From contig NZ_BCSJ01000003.1 of NCBI RefSeq assembly GCF_001570805.1, positions 496,001 to 560,000 on the forward strand: DNA of 64,000 bases. The letters run 5' to 3'. Source of the DNA: Brevibacterium epidermidis NBRC 14811. GTDB lineage: Bacteria; Actinomycetota; Actinomycetes; Actinomycetales; Brevibacteriaceae. Below the pieces are notes generated by a model, which was not told where the DNA came from, did no database searches, and saw only the letters and a program-made list of their open reading frames with translations. Of the stretch, positions 51,110-61,741 are shown one piece after another (the stretch's first letter is position 1; each line of letters starts with the position of its first letter). A program made the position numbers and the translations under genes.

Positions 51110-52285
51110 GTGGAAGACCAGGATCTGCAGGAGATGTTCGGCAGGCGAGGGACGGGGCCGCTGGCCGGAACCATTGTGGCCGACTTCTCGCGAGTCCTCG
51201 CCGGTCCCTACGCGACGATGATGCTTGCGGATCTCGGTGCCACGGTCATCAAGGTGGAGGGGAAGACCGGGGACGATACACGTCACTGGGCGCCGCCTCG
51301 GCGAGGGGATGATGCGACGTATTTCCTCACGGCGAACCGGAACAAGCACTCCGTCGTCCTCGATTTCAAGGACGAGGAGGACCTCGCCTTCGCCCAGCAG
51401 CTCGCCGCTCGTGCGGACGTGCTCGTCGAAAACTTCAAGGCCGGGGGACTGGCGAAATACGGCCTCGACTATGACACGGTCAGCGCGGTCAACCCCGGCA
51501 TCGTCTACGCCTCGGTGACCGGTTTCGGTCGGGGCAACCCGCAGCCGGGCTACGACCTGCTCATCCAGGGCCTGTCCGGTTTCATGTCGGTGACCGGTTC
51601 CGAGGAATCGGGCCCGGTCAAGGCCGGTGTCGCCGTCGTCGACGTGATCACGGGACTGCACACGGCGGTGGGCATCCTCGGTGCCCTCACCCACCGCAAG
51701 GACACCGGGGTCGGTCAGTTGGTCGAGACGAATCTGCTGTCCTCGGCACTGTCCGGACTGGCGAACCAGACCTCGGCGTACGTGGCCGGCGGCGTGACTC
51801 CGCAGGCGATGGGCAACAAACACCCGAGCCTCTACCCTTATCAGCCGATGCCCACCGCCGAGGGCGAGATCATCATTGCGTGCGGCAACGACAAGCAGTT
51901 CGCCCGCCTCGCCGAGGTGCTCGGCCACCCCGAATGGGCTGCCGATGAACGGTTCGCGAACTTCGCCGACCGCAACGTCAACCGCGACGATCTCGAACCC
52001 GAGCTCATCGCCGCGCTGAGTGAGAAGACGAACCAGGAATGGTTCGACATCCTCACCGAGGCGGGGCTGCCGTGTGCACCGATCAACTCGATCGCCCAAG
52101 GCGTGGACCTGGCATCGACGCTGGGACTCGAACCCGTCGCCGAGGCGGGGTCCGGCGATCGCGTCATCCCCACAGTCCGCAACCCGATCCGGCTGTCCGA
52201 GACCCCGCCCAGCTATGAGTTGGCCCCGCCGACGCTCGGCGATTCCACCGAAGCGGTCAAGGCGTGGCTGCGAGCGGCCGAGTAG
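51110..52285 (+). CDS. CaiB/BaiF family (class III) CoA-transferase
   Basis: 391 aa. The N-terminal PLAGTIVADFSRVLAGPYATMMLADLGATVIKVE is diagnostic of the family. The catalytic Asp follows in NPQPGYDLLIQGLSGFMSVTG near residue 149. Later blocks are TNLLSSALSGLANQTS and GNKHPSLYPYQ. It moves CoA between carboxylic acids; the pair of acids is unknown. GTG 51110 has AAGGAGG upstream. Codons for WAPPRRGDD near residue 65 contain a full copy of the GCCGCCTCGGCGAGG motif. Confidence 0.87.
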   Translation: MEDQDLQEMFGRRGTGPLAGTIVADFSRVLAGPYATMMLADLGATVIKVEGKTGDDTRHWAPPRRGDDATYFLTANRNKHSVVLDFKDEEDLAFAQQLAARADVLVENFKAGGLAKYGLDYDTVSAVNPGIVYASVTGFGRGNPQPGYDLLIQGLSGFMSVTGSEESGPVKAGVAVVDVITGLHTAVGILGALTHRKDTGVGQLVETNLLSSALSGLANQTSAYVAGGVTPQAMGNKHPSLYPYQPMPTAEGEIIIACGNDKQFARLAEVLGHPEWAADERFANFADRNVNRDDLEPELIAALSEKTNQEWFDILTEAGLPCAPINSIAQGVDLASTLGLEPVAEAGSGDRVIPTVRNPIRLSETPPSYELAPPTLGDSTEAVKAWLRAAE

Positions 52286-52515
52286 ACCTTGGCCGAGTCG
52301 AGCTGTGTCCGCGCGCCGCAAATCGGCAAGTCATCTTGTGACCTATGACCGCGAATGGTTCTCGCGAATGATTCTGTCATTACCCGGGCGGGCAGTGGGA
52401 CAGCTGAAGTACGCTATTGACTGTGCGTTGTCACCGAGGGGCCTGCCGATCGAGCAATGAGGTGCGGGACCAGCGGTGACGACTGTCGTATTCCCAAGAG
52501 AATTCCGGAACCGAG

Positions 52516-53304
52516 ATGGACAATGAGCCGACCGAGGTCACACCTCGGCGACGTTCGGCGGTGAAACGGACCCTGATGGTCATCGCCATGGCGATCACGG
52601 GCTTCCATATCTTCGCCAGCTTCCTGTGGATCGCCCCTGCATCGACGATGCGGGAGGTGATTCCCGGTGACCTGCTCTCCAAATACATGATCCCGCTGTG
52701 GGGACAGTCGTGGAGCGTGTTCGCCCCCGAGCCGATCAACGGTGACTACTACTTCGACGTGCGCGCGGTGATCAAGACCGACAGCGGCGAAGAGATCACC
52801 CAGTGGGTGCGGGCCACCGATGTCGAGCTCGACCACTCGACGTACAAGCTCTTCCCGCCGCGGTCGGCAGGACTGGGCATCGGAGTCGCCTCGGACATCA
52901 AGGGGTCCTGGGAAGAGCTGTCCGATGACCAGAAGGCGATCGTCAAACTCGATTACTTCAAGGGCGATGACTCCCTCGACCGGCTGGAGACGAAGCTGAA
53001 GGAATACGACGACCCGGAGAATACGATTCCTGCGTACCTGGAGAGCGAACACCTGGCCACGGCGTATGCGACTCAGGTGGCGAAGGCCATCTGGGGTGAC
53101 GATGTCCAGCGCGTCCAATACCAGGCCGCGCGGCAGAACGTTGTGCCTTTCGCCGAACGCAACGACAAAGGCGCGGAACGCCCGAACATCCAGCCCGTCC
53201 CAGTGGGATGGCGCGCACTCGTCGTCGAAGAACATCAGTCCCAAGAGGAATTCACGAAGTACTTCTGCGCCTCGGACGAAGTGAGGTGCGTCAGTGAACA
53301 GTGA
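52516..53304 (+). CDS. DUF5819 family membrane protein
   Basis: 262 aa. A basic N-terminus and one helix (about 18-42, TLMVIAMAITGFHIFASFLWIAP) are followed by a soluble domain: the block IPLWGQSWSVFAPEPINGDYYFDVRAVIK, WVRATDVELDHSTYKLFPPRSAG, and a C-terminal Cys pair in FCASDEVRC. Matches the DUF5819 pattern. The stop overlaps the start of the HTTM gene by 11 bp, so the two are co-translated and probably form a complex. Function unknown. Confidence 0.75.
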   Translation: MDNEPTEVTPRRRSAVKRTLMVIAMAITGFHIFASFLWIAPASTMREVIPGDLLSKYMIPLWGQSWSVFAPEPINGDYYFDVRAVIKTDSGEEITQWVRATDVELDHSTYKLFPPRSAGLGIGVASDIKGSWEELSDDQKAIVKLDYFKGDDSLDRLETKLKEYDDPENTIPAYLESEHLATAYATQVAKAIWGDDVQRVQYQAARQNVVPFAERNDKGAERPNIQPVPVGWRALVVEEHQSQEEFTKYFCASDEVRCVSEQ

Positions 53305-54547
53305 CGACACGACCCGTAACGACGGGAACGACCGCGACGCAGAGGTCACGGACCAGCGGACCGGTACGGCCGCCTCGGCGGAGGAATACGCACCTGAATT
53401 CGGGCTCGTCCCGGTGACGACCCTCGTGCGGACGAAGTTCGCGCAGGGGTGGAACTGGCTCGAGGAGATGCTCACCGGCCGATACCACGCGACGTACGGG
53501 CTGGCGGTGACGCGGATCCTCATCGGATTCACCGGGCTCGGCCTCATCCTCACGAACTTCAATGCTCGGCACTACGCCTTCGGTGTGGGGTCGGCATGGA
53601 ACGGGGAGATCGCCGAACCCAAGAGCGACTTCCCGAACATCTGGCTCTTCTCCCTCTTCCATCGGGCGGTGACGGTGCCGCCGCTGTTCACCGCGATGAT
53701 GATCGGACTCGCGCTGCTGGCGATCGTCATCATCCTCGGCTGGCGCACGCGAATCGTCCTGCCGATCTACCTCGTGCTGTGGGTGAGCTTCATCGAGCTC
53801 AACGACGGGGCCGGCGACCAGGGCGACAACGCCTACCGGATGTTCATGATCGCCATGCTCTTCGCCGATACGACCCGCAGGTGGTCCCTCGACGCGAGGC
53901 GACGGGCGCGGAATCCGGAGTTCCCGGACAACGACGGCGGCCAATGGCGCTGGGCGCTCATCATGGCCAACAACCTCGCCATCGTCGTGCTCGCATTCCA
54001 GGTGTGCGCGATCTACATGTCCGGCGGTCTGTACAAGGCCGGTGGCGAAGCGTGGCAGCACGGTTTCGCAGTGTACAACCCACTGCATACTCAGCAGTTC
54101 GGCACGTGGCCGGTGCTGTCGGACCTGATGACGGCGTGGGGACCGATGGTCGTGGCGATCTCGTGGGGATCGATCCTCTTCCAGTGCGCCTTCCCGTTCA
54201 TGCTCTTCAACCGTTACACCCGCATCATCGCGCTGCTGGGCATCCTGTCGTTCCACCTCGGCATCGCGCTGCTCATGGGCTTGCCGTGGTTCTCGCTGAC
54301 GATGATCGCCGTCGATGCGATCTTCATCCGCGACCGTTCGTTCGCAAAGGTCAGCGCGTACCTGCGGCACTGGTGGAAGTCGTCGGCCCCGAGGTCGGCC
54401 GGTGGGGCTGTCGGAGCCGACGCGGGTGCTGGCCGTTCGCCTGTGGCGTCCGGGACGAAGGCTAGTTCGACAGCTCGTGGCAGCGGTTCCAAAGGCAGCG
54501 CTGCGAAGGCCGGGTCGAAGTCTTCGTCCGGGTCGCGCAAGAAGTAG
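53294..54547 (+). CDS. HTTM domain membrane protein (vitamin K-dependent carboxylase-like)
   Basis: 417 aa with an HTTM-type membrane domain of six or more helices: GLAVTRILIGFTGLGLILTNF, then ALLAIVIILGWRTRIVLPIYLVLWVS, and MSGGLYKAGGEAWQHGFAVYNPLHTQQF, which resembles the active-site region of gamma-carboxylase-like proteins. A helix SFHLGIALLMGLPWFSLTMIAVDAIFI follows. A soluble Lys/Ser/Ala tail ends the protein. HTTM proteins include SdpB, a maturation factor for a secreted toxin. GTG start overlapping the DUF5819 gene, with AGGTG upstream. Confidence 0.8.
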   Translation: MNSDDTTRNDGNDRDAEVTDQRTGTAASAEEYAPEFGLVPVTTLVRTKFAQGWNWLEEMLTGRYHATYGLAVTRILIGFTGLGLILTNFNARHYAFGVGSAWNGEIAEPKSDFPNIWLFSLFHRAVTVPPLFTAMMIGLALLAIVIILGWRTRIVLPIYLVLWVSFIELNDGAGDQGDNAYRMFMIAMLFADTTRRWSLDARRRARNPEFPDNDGGQWRWALIMANNLAIVVLAFQVCAIYMSGGLYKAGGEAWQHGFAVYNPLHTQQFGTWPVLSDLMTAWGPMVVAISWGSILFQCAFPFMLFNRYTRIIALLGILSFHLGIALLMGLPWFSLTMIAVDAIFIRDRSFAKVSAYLRHWWKSSAPRSAGGAVGADAGAGRSPVASGTKASSTARGSGSKGSAAKAGSKSSSGSRKK

Positions 54548-54571
54548 CCTGCGCCGACTTTCGGCACTGCA

Positions 54572-54664
54572 TCACTTCAGGTGCACTTCTGCGTCACATT
54601 TAGTGCAGACCAGCGTCACAAAAGGTGCAGGGCATCAGGATCGAAACTGATGCCCTGCACCTTT
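54572..54664. repeat. Tandem 22-bp elements and perfect 18-bp hairpin
   Basis: TCACttcaGGTGCA, TCACatttAGTGCA and TCACaaaaGGTGCA start at 54572, 54594 and 54616, exactly 22 bp apart. The last runs into a perfect 18-bp inverted repeat (arms 54621-54638 and 54647-54664) with an eight-base loop. It lies between the convergent HTTM and clpB genes; the hairpin can serve as a bidirectional terminator, but the spaced repeats are unexplained. Confidence 0.7.
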
Positions 54665-54725
54665 AATGGCTACCCGTTCGCCGGCGCTGCGACCGGGAGG
54701 CTCACCTCATGCCGCGGCTGGGAGC

Positions 54726-57332
<2,607 letters not shown>

Positions 57333-57395
57333 TTACGCATCTCCTTGTCAAAATCTGTGCTGATTTCAGCTCTCGAAAGGAACAACACCAACAAA

Positions 57396-57416
57396 GTTGA
57401 GTCTATTCCACTCAAC
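57396..57416 (-). promoter_or_regulatory. HAIR element (HspR binding site) upstream of clpB
   Basis: GTTGAGT-N7-ACTCAAC matches the CTTGAGT-N7-ACTCAAG consensus in all but the outermost pair. It overlaps a minus-strand TAGACT box that could be the -10 of clpB. Confidence 0.85.
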
Positions 57417-57451
57417 CTTGGATTTCGATGGAAAATTTCGCCGATCCGCCC

Positions 57452-59029
57452 CTATCGGGTGATGACCGACTGGAGGTCGAAGCGGTGGAGCACGCGGTCG
57501 GCGATCTCCGGATCTGTGCCGCGTTCGCGACGGGCCTTGAGCACCTCGGCGCGGGCGGACTGCATCGCCCTCTTCTGCACCTGCATCATCTGTTCCCGGT
57601 GCTCCTTGAACGCCATCGCCTGTTCTTCGCTCGCCTGGTCATCGGTGGTTCCGCTGAGCTGATCGTGAAGGACCTTGAACCGTGCCCGCAGGGGTTCGAT
57701 GACGTCGTCGGGCAGGCTGTCATCGTTCTTGATCTCACGCATCGCTGCCTTGTAGGCACGCAGAGCGATGTCCCTTGTCGCCTGGTGCTCCTTCTCCGCT
57801 TCGTCATCGATGCCGAGGAGAGCGACGACGGTCGGAAAGCTCAGACCCGCCAACACAAGAGTGACCAGCAGGACCACCGCGGCCGCGACGACGATATAGG
57901 ACCGGCCGGGGAACGGTGCGCCGGAGCTCGTCGTGGCCGGGATCGACAGGGCCAGGGCAACGGTGGCCAGGCCGCGCATCCCGCCCCAGGTCATCAGGGT
58001 CGCATCGCGGACGCTCAAGGGTGCGGCATCCGGATCCTCCTCGCGTCTCTTGCGTTCGATGATCGTGCCCAGCAGCAGCCACACGAAGCGGACGGCGACG
58101 ACGATGACGGCGATGAGTCCGCCGACGAGCAGCGCTCGCCCGAGGTCGCCGTGTTCGGACTCGACGATGAGTCGCAGGTCGAGGCCGATGAGTCCGAAAG
58201 CGATTCCGGTGATGAGCATTTCGAGAACCTGCCACGTCGAATTCTGCGTCACCCGCTCCGCCGAATTGCCCTCGACATCGCGGCGTCTGACCTCGAGGGC
58301 CGCGACGACGACGGCGATGACCCCGCTGGCGTGGAAATGCTCGGCCACGAGGTAGACGCCGAAGGGCAGGACGAGCATGAGCGAGGAGCGAGCGATCGTG
58401 TGATCGATCTTCTCCATCACCCACCAGGCGGCGAAGGACAGGACCAAGCCGACGATGATCGCCACGATGGCGGAGACGACGAAGGACACGGCCAGATCTG
58501 CGTAGTCCACCTCGGTGCCGGCCAACACCGCGGCCATCGCAGTCTGGAAAATGACCAGGGAAGCGGCATCGTTGAACAGGCCTTCGCTCTGCAGGGTCGA
58601 CATGATCCGGCGGGGGATTGACACGGTGCTGGCCACGGCTTCGACGGCGACGGGATCGGGCGGGGCGAGCATGGCGCCGAGCGCAATGGCCGCGGCGATC
58701 GTGATTCCGGGGATGAGGAAGACAGCGGACCCGGCGACGGCGGCCACGGTCACCCCGACCAGTGCCACGGACATGCCGAGGATCGTGCGCCACCGGATCG
58801 CGAACAGCGCCCACGATGTCTTCTGTGCCGCAGCGAAGAGCAAGGGCGGCAGGAACAGCGGGAGGACGAGCTCGGGGTCGATGGCCACCTCGGCGAAGGT
58901 GGGGATGAACGCACCGGCGATGCCGATGAGGACCATGAGCGCCGGCCATGGAAGCTTGAGCTTCTGCCCCAATCCGACCACCACCGAGGTGGCGGCTCCG
59001 AATCCGATGATCATCAGCAGTGTGGTCAT
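57452..59029 (-). CDS. CPA1 family Na+/H+ antiporter
   Basis: 525 aa. About twelve membrane helices, with the NhaP/NHE core motifs ALGAMLAPPDPVAVEAV near residue 118 and SEGLFNDAASLVIF near 145. A conserved Arg lies in TWGGMRGLATVALAL near 350. A cytoplasmic tail of about 110 residues is charged and coiled (SEEQAMAFKEHREQMMQVQKRAMQSARAEVLKARRERG) and may regulate activity. ATG 59029 is chosen over an upstream frame because GGAGGGA lies in front of it. Ends 119 bp before the clpB start. Confidence 0.88.
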   Translation of the reverse strand: MTTLLMIIGFGAATSVVVGLGQKLKLPWPALMVLIGIAGAFIPTFAEVAIDPELVLPLFLPPLLFAAAQKTSWALFAIRWRTILGMSVALVGVTVAAVAGSAVFLIPGITIAAAIALGAMLAPPDPVAVEAVASTVSIPRRIMSTLQSEGLFNDAASLVIFQTAMAAVLAGTEVDYADLAVSFVVSAIVAIIVGLVLSFAAWWVMEKIDHTIARSSLMLVLPFGVYLVAEHFHASGVIAVVVAALEVRRRDVEGNSAERVTQNSTWQVLEMLITGIAFGLIGLDLRLIVESEHGDLGRALLVGGLIAVIVVAVRFVWLLLGTIIERKRREEDPDAAPLSVRDATLMTWGGMRGLATVALALSIPATTSSGAPFPGRSYIVVAAAVVLLVTLVLAGLSFPTVVALLGIDDEAEKEHQATRDIALRAYKAAMREIKNDDSLPDDVIEPLRARFKVLHDQLSGTTDDQASEEQAMAFKEHREQMMQVQKRAMQSARAEVLKARRERGTDPEIADRVLHRFDLQSVITR

Positions 59030-59125
59030 GCCAGTCCCTCCGAATCGCTCCCACCGGGGCAGATATGTCCGGAGGCGGGCGGAAATCGTCTGCGCAGATT
59101 CCGCGCCGGGCACGGCGACCTTTGG

Positions 59126-59131
59126 CAGAAT
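59126..59131 (+). promoter_or_regulatory. -10 box for the crotonase at 59138, leaderless arrangement
   Basis: CAGAAT, six bases, then ATG 59138; no Shine-Dalgarno. Confidence 0.45.
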
Positions 59132-59137
59132 GAGGCT

Positions 59138-59917
59138 ATGTCGGAATCAATTGTATTCGCGCAGCTCGACGACGGAGTCGCGTCCGTGACGATCAACCGG
59201 TCGTCCACGCGCAACGCACTGTCGCTGACGGTCATGGAAGACCTCATCGACACCCTCACCGAGGTGGCCGACCGCACCGATGTGCGCGCGGTCATCCTCA
59301 TCACCGCTGGTCATGTGTTCAGCTCCGGTCATGACCTCACCGAGATCCGCGGGGCGGATCTGGAGACGCAGCAGACCACGTTCGACGCCTGTGCCCGACT
59401 GATGCAGGTCATCCAATCCATCCCACAGCCGGTCATCGCGCAGGTGCAGGGTGTGGCCACGGCGGCCGGCTGCCAGCTGGTGGCGACCTGCGATCTTGCC
59501 GTCGCCGCCGAGTCCGCCAGATTCGCAACTCCGGGAGTGAAGATCGGTCTGTTCTGTTCGACTCCGATGGTGGCCCTCTCCCGTGCGGTGCCGGCGAAGC
59601 AGGCGATGCGGATGCTGCTGACCGGTGATTTCGTGACCGCCGAGGATGCGCTGAAGTTCGGTCTCGTCTCCGATGTCGTCGCCGACGCCGACCTCGAGTC
59701 CGCCACCTTGGAATTGGCTCTCAAGGTCGCGTCCGCCTCGTCGGCTACAGTTGCCCTAGGAAAGGCCGCGTTCTACGAACAGCGGGAGCTGCCTGTGGCC
59801 GACGCCTATGCGCGGATGTCGCAGGTGATGGCGGACAATGCCGTCGCGGCCGATGCGCAGGAAGGGATCGACGCCTTTCTGACGAAGAGGGAGCCGCAGT
59901 GGCAGCACCGCCGCTGA
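59138..59917 (+). CDS. Enoyl-CoA hydratase/isomerase family protein
   Basis: 259-aa crotonase. Oxyanion-hole segments are GHVFSSGHDLTEIRG near residue 63 and QGVATAAGCQLVATCDLAVA near 108, then ATPGVKIGLFCSTPMVALSRAV. The Glu residues of a classical hydratase are not apparent at the usual positions (GVATAAGCQL, KIGLFCS), resembling ECHDC3-type proteins of unclear activity. Leaderless-type promoter. Followed 33 bp later by an epimerase gene on the same strand, probably an operon. Confidence 0.82.
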   Translation: MSESIVFAQLDDGVASVTINRSSTRNALSLTVMEDLIDTLTEVADRTDVRAVILITAGHVFSSGHDLTEIRGADLETQQTTFDACARLMQVIQSIPQPVIAQVQGVATAAGCQLVATCDLAVAAESARFATPGVKIGLFCSTPMVALSRAVPAKQAMRMLLTGDFVTAEDALKFGLVSDVVADADLESATLELALKVASASSATVALGKAAFYEQRELPVADAYARMSQVMADNAVAADAQEGIDAFLTKREPQWQHRR

Positions 59918-59950
59918 GGCGGTGGATGTGAAGATGAGAGAGGGAACGTC

Positions 59951-60883
59951 GTGGCGGTGATAGTGACCGGAGCCAGCGGCTTCATCGGTGGTGCCATTGC
60001 ACGGGCGCTCGTCGAAAGGGGCGAAACGGTCTACGCGCTGTGCCGGCGAGATCCCGAGATCCCCGGGGTGAACTTCCAGCACTGGGACATCACCGAACCC
60101 GCGTCCGCCTCGGTGACCTCGTTGGCCAAGAATGTGACCGCGGTCTTCCACTGTGCCGGAATCGCCTCCGTCAGCGCCGATGACGACGCTCTCTATGACG
60201 TGAAGGTGACGGGCACGCGCAATGTCCTCGACGCCTTCCCGACGGCTCGCATCGTCCATGTGTCCTCGACGACGGTGTACTCCGAGTCCGAACCCCACGC
60301 AGAGCTGTGGGAGGAGGCCGGGCCGAAGGATCCCAACGACTTCGCCGACGCGTACTCTCGCACCCATGCTCTCGCCGAGCAGCTCGTCATGAGGCTCCGT
60401 CCCGATGCTGCGATCCTGCGTCCTGCGGCTGTCTACGGTCCGGGGGAGACGATGCTCATGCCGTTCCTGTCGCGGATGTCGAAGAAGGGTGTGCTGCGGC
60501 TGCCCGGCGGCGGACGACAGAAGATCACCCTGACGCATGTCGGCAATGTGGTGCGGGCAGCGCTCGCCTGCCTCGACGTGCCTTCGGCGGCGGGTCCCTT
60601 CAATATCGGTGACCCGATTCCGTACCGGCTCAAAGAGGCTGTGGTCACTCACTTTGCTCGGATGGGCTATGACCAGGTCGTCATCGAGGGTGTCGCGAAG
60701 GACAAGGCGCTGGTGTCGGCGAAGCTGGGACTCAAGATCAAGGGCGTGTTCAAGCGCGGGGACCGAGCGAAGCTCTTCCTCGTCAGATACCTGCAGTCGG
60801 ATCGGACGTACAACCTGTCCCGGCAGCAGCGGGTGCTCGGCATCTCGACCACCCAACACCTCATCCCGTCCCGCCTGCAGTAG
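59951..60883 (+). CDS. NAD-dependent epimerase/dehydratase family protein, atypical active site
   Basis: 310 aa, extended SDR of the 3-beta-hydroxysteroid dehydrogenase type. The cofactor motif is VTGASGFIGGAIARAL near residue 5 and VHVSSTTVY supplies the Ser/Thr. The catalytic YxxxK is altered: ADAYSRTHALAEQ has His in place of Lys near residue 142. Either the enzyme uses another residue, or it binds NAD without classical catalysis. GAGAGGGA precedes GTG 59951. Downstream of the crotonase gene, convergent with an SDR. Confidence 0.8.
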   Translation: MAVIVTGASGFIGGAIARALVERGETVYALCRRDPEIPGVNFQHWDITEPASASVTSLAKNVTAVFHCAGIASVSADDDALYDVKVTGTRNVLDAFPTARIVHVSSTTVYSESEPHAELWEEAGPKDPNDFADAYSRTHALAEQLVMRLRPDAAILRPAAVYGPGETMLMPFLSRMSKKGVLRLPGGGRQKITLTHVGNVVRAALACLDVPSAAGPFNIGDPIPYRLKEAVVTHFARMGYDQVVIEGVAKDKALVSAKLGLKIKGVFKRGDRAKLFLVRYLQSDRTYNLSRQQRVLGISTTQHLIPSRLQ

Positions 60884-60909
60884 GGCGGCTGGGAACGGAC
60901 CGCCTGCGC

Positions 60910-61740
60910 TCACCGCTTCAGACCGTGCTGGGCGGCGACGATCTTCGACAGGAGTTCGCGCGGAAGTGCGCGCTTGAGCAGAAACGGCAGAGGTGCCCTG
61001 CTGCCGACGGCGTAGAACTCTCGCGGCCTCGGCGCGACCATCGCATCGACGATCGTGGCGGCGACCTTCTCAGCAGGAATGCCTCCGCGTTCGTTGGCGT
61101 CGAGATGCTCGAGCATCGTCGTGACGTCGTCCGTATAGGGTGAGCCCTCCTCGAGGTACTTCGTCCGCCGCAGCCCGATTCCCGTGGCGATCGAACCCGG
61201 TTCGACGGTGCTCACCCACACACCGAAGGGTGAAAGCTCCTGCCGTGCCGCCGTGGCGAAAGTACGCAGAGCCGCCTTCGCCGCTGAATACGAACTGCGG
61301 TGGGCCAAGGGAAAGCTGCCGAGCATCGACCCGACCATGATGATGCGCCCCCGGCGGCGCGCACGCATACCGGGCAGAACGAGCTGGCTCAGCCGAACGG
61401 GTCCGAACACGTTGGTGCGGAAGAGTCGCTCAATGGCCTCGGCCGGCAGCTCTTCGAACGGACCCGACTGGCTCTCACCGGCGTTGTTGATGAGCACATC
61501 GATGTCGTCGAGCAGGCCGAGATCCTCGAGTTCCTCTGCCAGGGCGTCCGGACCATCCGGGTCGGCCAGATCGAGTCGCAGATACCGGACACCGGGGATC
61601 CGCTCGGCAGGTGCGAGGCGGTCGGGGTTCCGGCTGGTCGTCAGTACCGTGCAGCCCTTCGCCGCCAGCGCCTCGGCGAGGGCTCGGCCGATGCCCGAGG
61701 TGCCGCCCGTGACAAGGACGGTGATTTCAGTACGTGCCAC
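60910..61740 (-). CDS. SDR family oxidoreductase
   Basis: 276-aa classical short-chain dehydrogenase. VTGGTSGIGRALAEAL near residue 10 binds the cofactor, INNAGESQSGPF follows strand 4, VGSMLGS contains the catalytic Ser and SSYSAAKAALRTF the Tyr and Lys. All active-site residues are present. The C-terminal VGSRAPLPFLLKRALPRELLSKIV is typical of retinol dehydrogenase-like or 17-beta-HSD-like bacterial SDRs. It starts one base after the stop of the KstD-like gene, so the two are an operon. Confidence 0.84.
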   Translation of the reverse strand: MARTEITVLVTGGTSGIGRALAEALAAKGCTVLTTSRNPDRLAPAERIPGVRYLRLDLADPDGPDALAEELEDLGLLDDIDVLINNAGESQSGPFEELPAEAIERLFRTNVFGPVRLSQLVLPGMRARRRGRIIMVGSMLGSFPLAHRSSYSAAKAALRTFATAARQELSPFGVWVSTVEPGSIATGIGLRRTKYLEEGSPYTDDVTTMLEHLDANERGGIPAEKVAATIVDAMVAPRPREFYAVGSRAPLPFLLKRALPRELLSKIVAAQHGLKR

Positions 61741-61741
61741 G

